Of a stretch of DNA of 6,762 nucleotides, positions 1 through 6,264 are shown one piece after another. Position numbers and translations under genes: made by a program. This DNA comes from Planctomycetes bacterium RBG_16_43_13 (lineage in GTDB: Bacteria; Planctomycetota; MHYJ01). The stretch lies in assembly GCA_001828445.1 (NCBI GenBank), contig MHYJ01000028.1, positions 1 to 6,762 of the forward strand, written 5' to 3'. Position 1 is the first letter of the stretch, and the number at the start of each line of letters is the position of its first letter. The notes under the pieces are model-generated. The model was not told the origin of the DNA, made no database searches, and saw nothing but the letters and a program-made list of their open reading frames with translations.

Positions 1-414
1 CTTTAGATTGTGCTTTTGAATGGCACAAACGATATTCTCAGCGCCCTCGATATTGGTCCGAACGGCTTCGTACGGGAAGTATTCGCAGGTCGGGACCTGC
101 TTCATCGCCGCCGCATTCACGACAATGTCGATGTCGCGCAATGCGGATGTCACACTGTTGATGTCACGGATGTCTCCTATCCAGAACTGAAGTTTCCGCT
201 GAAAGTTCCGGTAGATCACCTCGTCGGTGACCGCTTTTCCGTTTTGGTATTCCACGCGCATAAAGTGTTGCTTGGCTTCATCTCGGGAAAAAACGATAAT
301 TTTATCGGGGTTGCCCATCTCGCCGCTCAGAATGCGGTGCACCAACACCTTTCCCAGAGAACCCGTGCCTCCCGTTATCAAAACCCGCTTGCCGCTAAAA
401 AGCTTATTACCCAT
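1..414 (-). CDS. UDP-GlcNAc 4,6-dehydratase-like protein (FnlA/WbjB/CapE type), N-terminal part, cut by window edge
   Basis: Only the first 138 codons are inside the window; the family is usually about 330-350 residues, so the catalytic half lies beyond the left edge. This is an extended short-chain dehydrogenase (Rossmann fold). Visible marks are the nucleotide-binding GGTGSLG (residues 15-21), SRDE (43-46), GDIRD (80-84) and AAAMKQVPTCEYFPYEAV (101-118), which is characteristic of the CapD/FlaA1/WbjB polysaccharide dehydratases. Members act in the cytoplasm on UDP-GlcNAc: they remove water across C4-C6, and the FnlA/WbjB/CapE branch also epimerises C5 (and C3) toward L-sugars. The ATG at 414-412 lies 3 bp after the stop of the preceding RmlD-like gene and has a GGAG seven bases upstream. 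The neighbouring reductase favours the L-sugar branch, but without the catalytic region PglF-like or other CapD subtypes cannot be excluded. The dehydratase family is clear; the exact product is inferred. Confidence 0.9.
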   Translation of the reverse strand, partial: MGNKLFSGKRVLITGGTGSLGKVLVHRILSGEMGNPDKIIVFSRDEAKQHFMRVEYQNGKAVTDEVIYRNFQRKLQFWIGDIRDINSVTSALRDIDIVVNAAAMKQVPTCEYFPYEAVRTNIEGAENIVCAIQKHNLK

Positions 415-417
415 CGT

Positions 418-1302
418 TTATCTCCATTTCTCATATGAGGTTGGGTCGTTGGCGAGCTTGGCCACAAGGACCTGCCAGTTCGGGGTCCTGCAGCCGGTAG
501 CACGGAAGAATTTTTCACCTATCATGCTGCGGTTGGATACTTCCTGTTCATCCGGAACGATCTCCACATCCAGTTTGAATGCCTCTCTTAACATGCACAA
601 AAGGTCGTACTTGGAGATGGCATGGCCGGTCACCTGGTAGAGTCCCGACAGATTGGGGTGATCGGAAATGAGGTTGCTCACAAGTTGCGCCATGTAATTG
701 GTGGTCACCCCGGAGTAGATCACACGTTTGAATCCCCGAACTGTCTTTCCCTTTTGACCTAAAAACCATTCCAGCAACGACTTGAAATGCGCCAGTTCAC
801 GCCCGATGATGGAGGTGCGCAGGGTCAGCGCATTCTCCGTGGACACCTCGCCCAGGTATTTGCTTTTGCCGTATAAATCCTCGGCGTCCACAGGGTCCTC
901 TTCCGTGTAATTGCCCCGATTGCCGCTAAAGACACAGTCCGTGCTGAAGTGGATCACGCGCCCGCACCACTCCATCGCGAACTCGGACAGCCTGTGCGGC
1001 AACAATGAATTGAGAGTAATGCTCGGAATAGCAGCCTTTGTTTCTTCCCGCTGTTTCACGATGCCGATGCAGTTGACTATGAACTCCGGCCGGAGGTCCC
1101 GCAATTTTTCCCCAAGTACAGGGAGATTCATGGCATCAATCTTATCGACTACTTTTCCTTTGTGAAAAAGATCGATCTTCCGATAAAAAGGCTCGCTCAG
1201 CGACGTGAAGATTGTGCATGCCGTGTCAGGGTAGCGGGCGAGCAAGGTTTGAAACATCTTGTGTCCCAACATCCCCTCGCCGCCGAGGACCAATATTTTC
1301 AC
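418..1302 (-). CDS. RmlD/QnlA/WbvR-like NAD(P)-dependent sugar-nucleotide 4-reductase
   Basis: This 294-residue cytoplasmic SDR protein belongs to the dTDP-4-dehydrorhamnose reductase (RmlD) superfamily. It shows a Rossmann GGEGMLG (residues 7-13), NCIG (77-80), the STDCVFSG strand (120-127) and the catalytic YGKSK (Tyr144, Lys148). Beside a FnlA/WbjB-like dehydratase, rather than rmlA/B/C, it more likely reduces the 4-keto UDP-2-acetamido-2,6-dideoxy-L-hexulose, as QnlA/WbvR do for UDP-L-RhaNAc; this is inferred from context. It lacks the C-terminal cupin domain of CapF/WbjC/FnlB (about 370 residues), which argues for the QnlA/WbvR branch over the L-FucNAc branch. The start is GTG at 1302-1300. 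It overlaps the TGA of the upstream epimerase by 4 bp (GTGA), and a GAGG lies ten bases upstream (1316-1313). The stop is TAA at 420-418. An ordinary RmlD role in dTDP-rhamnose synthesis is possible but has no partner genes here. Confidence 0.9.
   Translation of the reverse strand: MKILVLGGEGMLGHKMFQTLLARYPDTACTIFTSLSEPFYRKIDLFHKGKVVDKIDAMNLPVLGEKLRDLRPEFIVNCIGIVKQREETKAAIPSITLNSLLPHRLSEFAMEWCGRVIHFSTDCVFSGNRGNYTEEDPVDAEDLYGKSKYLGEVSTENALTLRTSIIGRELAHFKSLLEWFLGQKGKTVRGFKRVIYSGVTTNYMAQLVSNLISDHPNLSGLYQVTGHAISKYDLLCMLREAFKLDVEIVPDEQEVSNRSMIGEKFFRATGCRTPNWQVLVAKLANDPTSYEKWR
421..426 (-). promoter_or_regulatory. Ribosome binding site of the 4,6-dehydratase gene
   Basis: On the minus strand this reads TGGAGA, with GGAG at 425-422, seven bases before the ATG at 414. 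It lies inside the last codons of the upstream reductase gene, which fits translational coupling and supports the chosen start. Confidence 0.65.
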
Positions 1303-2231
1303 GGGCGGACTGCCTCTTTCTTTACCCAGTCCATATATTCTTTGAGCCCTTCTTCAAGGGAGACGCAAGGTTCAAAACCAAAGGCATCCCGGGCAGCCGT
1401 AATGTCCGCCAAGCTGTGCCGTACGTCCCCAGGGCGGGGAGGTCCGTGTTGCACCTTCGGCTCAATCCCGGAAACCTCATTGAGCAACTTCACCAGCCGG
1501 TTGATGGTGATCCTGTCGCTGCTCCCCAGGTTGAAAGCACCGGTTACGCCTACTGCATGCGCTGCCTTGATGTTGGCCTGGACAACATCCCGCACGTTCA
1601 CGAAATCGCGCGTCTGCTCCCCATCGCCGAAGATGGTCAGCGTCTCTTCGCGCAGCATCTGGTATGCAAAGATCGGAATGACGTTGCCGTAGGCGTCGTA
1701 TCGCTGGTTCGGACCATAGACATTGAAATAACGTAGGCAGACCGCTTCGATGTCGTAGAGCTTCGCATAAGACAGGCACATCTTTTCTTCGCAGAGCTTC
1801 GTGCAACCGTATGGCGAATCCGGCTCAATGGGATGGTCCTCGCGGATCGGAAGGGTCTTCAATTCCCCAAAGATGCCAGCCGAGGAGGAGGTGACGATTT
1901 TCCTCACTCCCTCTTTGCACGCAGCCTCCAGGACGCGCAGTGTCCCGATCACGTTGATTTCCGCGTCGACGATCGGATGGTCGATAGAGCGCTTGTTCCC
2001 CACGGACGCGGCTAGGTGAAACACAACCTCTGCGCCTTTGATCGCATCCGCCACGACGGCTTCGTTCCGCACGTCGCCTTCGATAAAGCGGACTTCCGTG
2101 AAGGGATCCAGGTTGCATCGGTTCCCCGAGAGCAGGTTGTCCAATACCGTTACTTCATATCCATCCCGCGACAACCGTTTCACCAGATTGGAGCCGATGA
2201 ACCCGGCACCGCCAGTAACAAGTATCTTCAC
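1299..2231 (-). CDS. NAD-dependent epimerase/dehydratase, GalE-like (UDP-hexose 4-epimerase type)
   Basis: This 310-residue extended SDR enzyme is complete and of normal length for compact bacterial/archaeal GalE-like epimerases. Motifs in order are GGAGFIGS (residues 7-14), the cofactor-adenosine Asp31-Asn32, GDV (52-54), HLAA (72-75), SSS at the active site (115-117), the catalytic YGCTK (Tyr141, Lys145), RYFNVYGP (167-174) and GDGEQTRDFVNVRDV (202-216), followed by PRPGDVRHSLAD in the substrate-binding C-terminal lobe. It probably interconverts C4 of a UDP-sugar such as UDP-Glc/Gal or the N-acetyl forms, giving a precursor for the polysaccharide. UDP-glucuronate epimerase or decarboxylase activity cannot be excluded from motifs alone. 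The start is GTG at 2231-2229, with AAGGGA seven bases upstream. It follows the HisF-like gene after 39 bp and overlaps the next gene by 4 bp. Its GC content is far above that of the genes upstream of it. Confidence 0.92.
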   Translation of the reverse strand: MKILVTGGAGFIGSNLVKRLSRDGYEVTVLDNLLSGNRCNLDPFTEVRFIEGDVRNEAVVADAIKGAEVVFHLAASVGNKRSIDHPIVDAEINVIGTLRVLEAACKEGVRKIVTSSSAGIFGELKTLPIREDHPIEPDSPYGCTKLCEEKMCLSYAKLYDIEAVCLRYFNVYGPNQRYDAYGNVIPIFAYQMLREETLTIFGDGEQTRDFVNVRDVVQANIKAAHAVGVTGAFNLGSSDRITINRLVKLLNEVSGIEPKVQHGPPRPGDVRHSLADITAARDAFGFEPCVSLEEGLKEYMDWVKKEAVRP

Positions 2232-2238
2232 AACCGCA

Positions 2239-2244
2239 TCCCTT
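2239..2244 (-). promoter_or_regulatory. Ribosome binding site that supports the GTG start of the epimerase gene
   Basis: The minus strand reads AAGGGA here, seven bases before the GTG at 2231. An ATG at 2239-2237, just past the GGG, is in another frame and meets a stop after two codons, so GTG is the believable start. Confidence 0.5.
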
Positions 2245-2270
2245 GCCCTGTTAGATTTGAGAACAACAAA

Positions 2271-3053
2271 TTAAAAAACGATATAATTTCCCTTTATGAG
2301 TGCATCTTTTTCCTCTCGGTTTGGATAATTGATGAGAACTGCTCTGTATACTCCTTTGAATACGAATAGACTCCCGGCGGCAGCACCTATGGCCCCATAC
2401 TTATAAATTAGCTGGCCTATATCATGAAGCGACCCGGCGCCACCGAGTATCGTTAACGGCACACTAATCGACTCTCGAATTTTCTCAACTAAAGCGAGGT
2501 CATAACCTTTCATAAGGCCATCATTATCGATAGAATTTATCACTATCTCGCCTGCTCCAAGTCTTTCCATTTGCAGCGCCAACACTGAAGGACATTTTCC
2601 AGTAGTCTTACGCCCATTGTGCGTCCAGACCTCATACTTATCACCAATAAAACTTTTTTTAACGTCTAATACTACTACCACACTCTGGTTACCAACACAT
2701 ACAGCCGCTTCAGTAACAAGGTTTGGGTTCTCTAGTGCTGCAGAGCTTATCGCCACTTTTTCTACGCCTATTTGAACAATTCTTTGTACTTGGTCACTAG
2801 TCGTAACACCACCCCCATAGCAGAGAGGCATTCGACATTCCGCTGCTAAATGTTCAATCATATTGTAATCAGGTTCTCTTTTTTCAAGAGTTGCATCAAT
2901 CTCAAGTACTATGAGTTCATCAACTTCCTTTTCGTTGAATATTCTCACAGCATTAATAGGATCTCCAATGTACTTCGGATTTTTAAAATTAAGAGTCTTG
3001 ACAAGTCCTTTGTCTTTAACTAACAAACATGGAATAATTCGTGGATATAACAT
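2271..3053 (-). CDS. wbuZ: HisF-like acetamidino-modification protein (WbuZ / HisF2 / AglZ family)
   Basis: This 260-residue (beta/alpha)8-barrel is related to imidazole-glycerol-phosphate synthase cyclase HisF. It opens with RIIPCLLVKDKGLVKT (residues 5-20) and has CYGGGV (78-83), LDVKK (129-133), SIDNDG (174-179) and LGGAGS (203-208). In true HisF the catalytic acid Asp11 sits in CLDV; here residue 11 is Leu (CLLV), while Asp130 is kept. Leu at this place is, as I recall, typical of the WbuZ branch. The residues that form the ammonia gate in HisF (Arg5, Glu46, Lys99 and a Glu at 169) are retained. It is therefore likely a non-histidine ammonia conduit: it would dock the HisH-like glutaminase and pass NH3 to the sugar amidotransferase, giving acetamidino sugars. 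The ATG at 3053-3051 follows the HisH stop by 2 bp, with AAGG eight bases upstream (3065-3062). Its base composition is AT-rich like the genes before it. Confidence 0.92.
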   Translation of the reverse strand: MLYPRIIPCLLVKDKGLVKTLNFKNPKYIGDPINAVRIFNEKEVDELIVLEIDATLEKREPDYNMIEHLAAECRMPLCYGGGVTTSDQVQRIVQIGVEKVAISSAALENPNLVTEAAVCVGNQSVVVVLDVKKSFIGDKYEVWTHNGRKTTGKCPSVLALQMERLGAGEIVINSIDNDGLMKGYDLALVEKIRESISVPLTILGGAGSLHDIGQLIYKYGAIGAAAGSLFVFKGVYRAVLINYPNREEKDALIKGNYIVF

Positions 3054-3055
3054 CT

Positions 3056-3670
3056 TTATAGCCTTGCAAAATTTTCAAGAAGTCGAATGCCCCATTGATG
3101 ACTTTTTTCTGGATGAAATTGAACACCAAAAACATTTCCGGAATTCACTGCGCAAGCGAACTCTCCACCATAATCAGTTACAGCAATAATATCCTCACTT
3201 CTATGACTTTGAAAATAATATGAGTGCAAAAAATAAAAGCGAGCGTCAAGATCAAGCCCCTGTAACAAACCATTTATTTTTACTGGTTTGACATCGTTCC
3301 AGCCCATGTGAGGCACACACATGGAGTGTCTCAAAGAAGAGGGATTGAATCTTTTAACTTCTCCATCTATCCATCCAAGACCAGGTAGACTTCCTTCTTC
3401 GCTGGAACACGCAAGCATCTGCATCCCTACACAGATACCCAATACTGGCACATGACGATGAAGCACAATCTCATCAAGAAACTGCCGCATACCTGATTTT
3501 TCAAGCCTCTGCATCGCATGATCAAAAGCTCCAACACCCGGTAATATCACCTTACTAGCATTTTTCAAGTCTTCGGCTTGACCGATAATGATGGCAGGTA
3601 TATTCAACTTTTTATAAACATTATCAAATGCTCTAACATTTCCCAATCCGTAATCAATTATTGCTATCAT
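3056..3670 (-). CDS. hisH: HisH-like glutamine amidotransferase subunit (WbuY / HisH2)
   Basis: This 204-residue class I (triad) glutaminase has the standard length for HisH. It shows IIDYGLGN (residues 4-11), PGVGAFDHAM (44-53), the nucleophile elbow GICVGMQ with Cys80, and the FHPEKS segment with His186 and Glu188, so the whole Cys-His-Glu triad is present. Its reaction is hydrolysis of glutamine to glutamate, releasing ammonia into the barrel of its HisF-type partner. The gene sits between a sugar amidotransferase and a WbuZ-like HisF homologue, with no other his gene in view, so it most likely feeds acetamidino-sugar formation rather than histidine synthesis; this is inferred from context. 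The ATG at 3670-3668 overlaps the TGA of the fusion gene (ATGA). No good Shine-Dalgarno site precedes it, which suggests translational coupling. The stop is TAA at 3058-3056. Confidence 0.92.
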   Translation of the reverse strand: MIAIIDYGLGNVRAFDNVYKKLNIPAIIIGQAEDLKNASKVILPGVGAFDHAMQRLEKSGMRQFLDEIVLHRHVPVLGICVGMQMLACSSEEGSLPGLGWIDGEVKRFNPSSLRHSMCVPHMGWNDVKPVKINGLLQGLDLDARFYFLHSYYFQSHRSEDIIAVTDYGGEFACAVNSGNVFGVQFHPEKSHQWGIRLLENFARL

Positions 3671-5943
3671 CGAATCATTACTTTTTGTATTCCAAATATT
3701 CGTAAAAATTTCGTTGCAAAACTGATCAAAGGCATGCTGGACTTATAGTCTCGGTAAGTCTTATTTTCACCATTCATTATTTCCTGTAACTCAGACACTG
3801 TTAAATCCAACTTTTTAGCAACATACTCGAAGTCTTGGGCCATTATCTGTTCGTCATATGCTGGTTGAGCTATGCGCTTAAGCGCCTCTTCTCGCGTCAT
3901 TTGTTTGGTCAAAATTACACTGGAAAAGTGGGCCCGACGCTTATCGTACCCAAACTTCTTCAGAAGCCAATATCCCTCATAAAACCTTGTAAAACGTGAT
4001 TCATAGTGCTTATGAGCATATTTCTGCCATCCAAATCGATCTATCAATTCTTGCATGGCGTTCTCTTTAATGAAGGGCACATAATTTAATGGTTTTATTA
4101 CCCTAACACCCTTAACGTATCGATAGAATATCTTATATTTAAATATATCAGCTGTTGGAAATGTATTTAAAGGGCGCTGCCCAAAGCGGCGGTGAATGTC
4201 ATTTAACTGGCGCAGATCCGAAGCATGGTAATGCCATTCGAGCGGCTCACGAATACATTCAGTAGAATGATTTGCTCCTGTTATAAGATACTTAAAGTGA
4301 TGTTTTGCTGCAAAGTTATAGAGCGAGGCAAAAATAACGTGATCCTGCGGTGTGTCCACATGCGGTACTTGCGCTTTAAAAAACGCCAATTGCAAATCTT
4401 TCATCTCAATCCAATTAACAACCTCTGTGTGCAAGTCAAGGCCTAGTCCATCTATCAACCTTTCAATATTATTCACGGCCTCCTGCGAATTCCACCCGGT
4501 ATCGACATGGAAGATCAAGGGTCTTAAACCAAATTTTTCCTTGGCAAGATATGCTACATATGAACTGTCAACACCTCCGCTTATGCCGATCAAACAATCG
4601 TGATCACGCCCTTTTCCATCCTTTTTAATCTTGTCGATTAGAGGGGCAAGTAACTTTTCGCCCTTTTCATTTGGAAGCCAATTGGGCTGGATATTTTCAT
4701 AGTAATTACGGCAATAGTCGCACCAACCCCGCTCATCAAAAGTGATATTAGGATCAGTGGTGTCCATTATGCAGTTAGAACATATTTGATACATGGCTTG
4801 ATTCTTTGTTGTGGCTATATACTTATTTTTAATGTTGTTTTCCAAATTATTCGAACTTGATCCAATGTTCTCAATGATCTTAATTAAAGAGGCGTTATAC
4901 TTTGATACTCTATATTTAGTACTAGCAATATTTCTGTTGAAAATTGCCATGGGAAGTAATGAATTAGATTTTTCAATAATTTGTTCGATTACTGTCTTTA
5001 TTGAATTGGCAGAATCTTTCTGGACTTCAAAACCATTTATTCTATCTTTAAAAACATCGCGTATCCCACCTTGATCTGTAGTTATTACTACACAGCCTGA
5101 TGCATATGCCTCTAAAATACTTATGGGCTGCCCCTCATTTAAAGTCGTTGGAAGACAAAAAATGTGAGCACGAGAGAAAAGATCTTTTTTCCCATCACCG
5201 TCAACCACCCCATGGTATTGCATTCCTTTAACTCCATCAAGTTTGCTTATGAATTTCATTTTTTGAATATCCGACTCAAACCCGCCGGCAAAATCAATAT
5301 TTACCCTTTTTTTCAAATTATCATTCAATGCTAAATAAGCATCAACAAGTTCAACATGACCTTTTCCTTTCATTAAATTGCTAAGGAAAAGAATTCTTAA
5401 CGGCTCGGTATTTGAAAAGTTATCTTTTATCATCTTCTCACTTTGAAATAAATAATCTTCTGCAAAATTAGGTACAACATGTATTTTATTTTCTAAAAAT
5501 ATATCTGATAAATTATCAACATGTGATTTACCTAGCAAAATAGTACCACCTAAACGACGAATAAATAATTTGTTAATACTAAAGAGCAGTTTATATTTAT
5601 AAAATAAATTATTAATATCACCACCATGCAAGTGGATTACCATTCTTGGAAGACTTTTGAAACAAATAAGATAGATAAGTATGTCTTTAATGTTTCCTGC
5701 AAATGACTCAGATATTGTAAAATATATAACGTCTACATCATTCTTCTTGCGCCATACTTCTTGGAAAATATTCACTACTCGTATCATTCTCTCAAAAGAA
5801 TCCACCCCGTCTTTAAAACTATATTTGCTTAGATTAATTACCTCAACCTGATGGTATTTAATCAACTCATCAAGGAATACTTTTGAGGCTAATGAGTGGC
5901 CTGTAATTGGTGGAGGCGAAGGAGCTATAAAAAGAATTTTCAT
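3667..5943 (-). CDS. Fusion protein: GT4 glycosyltransferase plus WbuX/WbpG-type N-acetyl sugar amidotransferase
   Basis: This is a 758-residue two-enzyme protein. Residues 1 to about 360 (5943-4864) are a GT-B fold, family 4 glycosyltransferase: KILFIAPSPPPITGHS at the N terminus, HLHGGD (104-109), FLSNLMKGKGH (186-196) and the nucleotide-sugar EX7E pair Glu270/Glu278 in EGQPISILEAYASG. Residues 384-758 (4794-3667) are an N-acetyl sugar amidotransferase: a CxxC pair (Cys388/391, Cys408/411) that likely binds zinc, the ATP-pyrophosphatase loop SGGVDSS (455-461), HVDTGWN (479-485) and TGANHSTEC (555-563). That part is normally a separate protein of about 375 residues. It activates an acetamido group with ATP and adds ammonia from the HisH/HisF pair, giving an acetamidino group. 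The linker 361-383 is Asn/Lys-rich. Met384 could be an internal start, but no Shine-Dalgarno site precedes it. The start ATG at 5943 also has only a weak ribosome site. The GT half is the most AT-rich part of the window. No membrane segment or signal peptide is evident. Confidence 0.9.
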   Translation of the reverse strand: MKILFIAPSPPPITGHSLASKVFLDELIKYHQVEVINLSKYSFKDGVDSFERMIRVVNIFQEVWRKKNDVDVIYFTISESFAGNIKDILIYLICFKSLPRMVIHLHGGDINNLFYKYKLLFSINKLFIRRLGGTILLGKSHVDNLSDIFLENKIHVVPNFAEDYLFQSEKMIKDNFSNTEPLRILFLSNLMKGKGHVELVDAYLALNDNLKKRVNIDFAGGFESDIQKMKFISKLDGVKGMQYHGVVDGDGKKDLFSRAHIFCLPTTLNEGQPISILEAYASGCVVITTDQGGIRDVFKDRINGFEVQKDSANSIKTVIEQIIEKSNSLLPMAIFNRNIASTKYRVSKYNASLIKIIENIGSSSNNLENNIKNKYIATTKNQAMYQICSNCIMDTTDPNITFDERGWCDYCRNYYENIQPNWLPNEKGEKLLAPLIDKIKKDGKGRDHDCLIGISGGVDSSYVAYLAKEKFGLRPLIFHVDTGWNSQEAVNNIERLIDGLGLDLHTEVVNWIEMKDLQLAFFKAQVPHVDTPQDHVIFASLYNFAAKHHFKYLITGANHSTECIREPLEWHYHASDLRQLNDIHRRFGQRPLNTFPTADIFKYKIFYRYVKGVRVIKPLNYVPFIKENAMQELIDRFGWQKYAHKHYESRFTRFYEGYWLLKKFGYDKRRAHFSSVILTKQMTREEALKRIAQPAYDEQIMAQDFEYVAKKLDLTVSELQEIMNGENKTYRDYKSSMPLISFATKFLRIFGIQKVMIR
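4795..4863 (-). other. Interdomain linker of the glycosyltransferase-amidotransferase fusion
   Basis: Residues 361-383 of the fusion are rich in Ser, Asn, Lys and Thr and match neither domain. The DNA is AT-rich, and several codons are one base from a stop (for example TTG, GAA, AAA, TAT, CAA). It looks like intergenic sequence that has become translated; this is inferred. Confidence 0.5.
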
Positions 5944-5975
5944 AACTTTTTAATTATTACGTCTTTTGTAACATT

Positions 5976-6104
5976 GCCTCCCGCCCCGACAAGGTGGACC
6001 AATGGAAGAACTCCAACCGGCGTCAGCGGTGGGTGGTCACCGCGCGGCTAAACATCGAACCGGGGCTGAGAAGGATCAGGGGATCCGGTGATCGAAAACG
6101 CTAA
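5976..6104 (+). pseudogene. C-terminal remnant of a transposase (probably IS256/Mutator-like)
   Basis: A plus-strand frame of 42 codons ending at TAA (6102-6104) has no start of its own. It reads like the tail of a transposase: a Trp-Lys segment (VDQWKNSNRRQ) followed by RWVVTARLNIEPGLRRIRG. This matches, from memory, the pattern ending many bacterial transposases of the Mutator/IS256 type, roughly RW-x-A-x-x-LL-x-(I/A)E-x-x-(F/L)R-(R/K)-(I/V)-(K/R)-G. Everything upstream of residue 1 is missing, because the frame passes straight into AT-rich DNA beside the glycosyltransferase gene. It is GC-rich, unlike that gene. The family assignment is tentative; that it is a truncated, non-functional coding piece is more secure. 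Confidence 0.5.
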
Positions 6105-6140
6105 CCAGTTGGTTCTATTCAGCTTATGCTCGACTTTTAC

Positions 6141-6192
6141 AACCCGTCACGATTTGCCCACATAACCCGTTGATTCTACGTGGGGCGATTTG
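6141..6192. repeat. Short direct repeats and a small inverted repeat between the two transposase sequences
   Basis: AACCCGT occurs at 6141-6147 and 6164-6170; CGATTTG occurs at 6150-6156 and 6186-6192. CCCAC (6157-6161) can pair with GTGGG (6180-6184) across 18 bases. They lie where the end of one insertion sequence and the start of another would be expected, but they are short enough to be chance. Confidence 0.25.
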
Positions 6193-6204
6193 GGATTTTT
6201 GGTT

Positions 6205-6216
6205 GTGTAGTCACAC
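6205..6216. repeat. Small inverted repeat GTGT-AGTC-ACAC, possible left-end region of the IS1634-type element
   Basis: GTGT (6205-6208) pairs with ACAC (6213-6216) around a 4-base loop. It sits about 60 bases before the transposase start, where the terminal inverted repeat of the element would be expected. The other end is outside the window, so it cannot be matched. Confidence 0.25.
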
Positions 6217-6235
6217 GTTATAAGCGATAATATTC

Positions 6236-6264
6236 TTGACATACATATTGATATGATGTATTGT
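6236..6264 (+). promoter_or_regulatory. Possible promoter of the IS1634-type transposase gene
   Basis: A perfect TTGACA (6236-6241) is followed after 17 bases by TATTGT (6259-6264, four of six matches to TATAAT). Transcription would begin near 6271, almost on the ATG at 6272, giving a leaderless or near-leaderless message. A second candidate just upstream is TTGTGT (6203-6208), 17 bases, GATAAT (6226-6231), which would leave a leader of about 34 bases. Confidence 0.4.

Noticed and set aside
10..438. Open frame of 142 codons on the plus strand opposite the dehydratase gene
   Set aside because: It is an antisense shadow; the minus-strand frame carries clear family motifs (GGTGSLG, MKQVP) and a ribosome binding site.
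418..1302. CapF/WbjC/FnlB bifunctional reductase of L-FucNAc synthesis
   Set aside because: The protein is only 294 residues and ends after the SDR fold; the C-terminal cupin domain is absent.
2271..3670. HisH-HisF pair as part of a histidine biosynthesis operon
   Set aside because: No other his gene is present, the HisF-like protein lacks the catalytic Asp11, and the pair directly follows a sugar amidotransferase in a polysaccharide operon.
3667..4794. Amidotransferase as a separate gene starting at Met384
   Set aside because: The frame is continuous with the glycosyltransferase and no Shine-Dalgarno site precedes Met384; an internal start remains possible but is not the best call.
6103..6114. 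AACCA-GT-TGGTT dyad as a transcription terminator
   Set aside because: Stem of 5 bp with a 2-base centre and no run of T after it on either strand.
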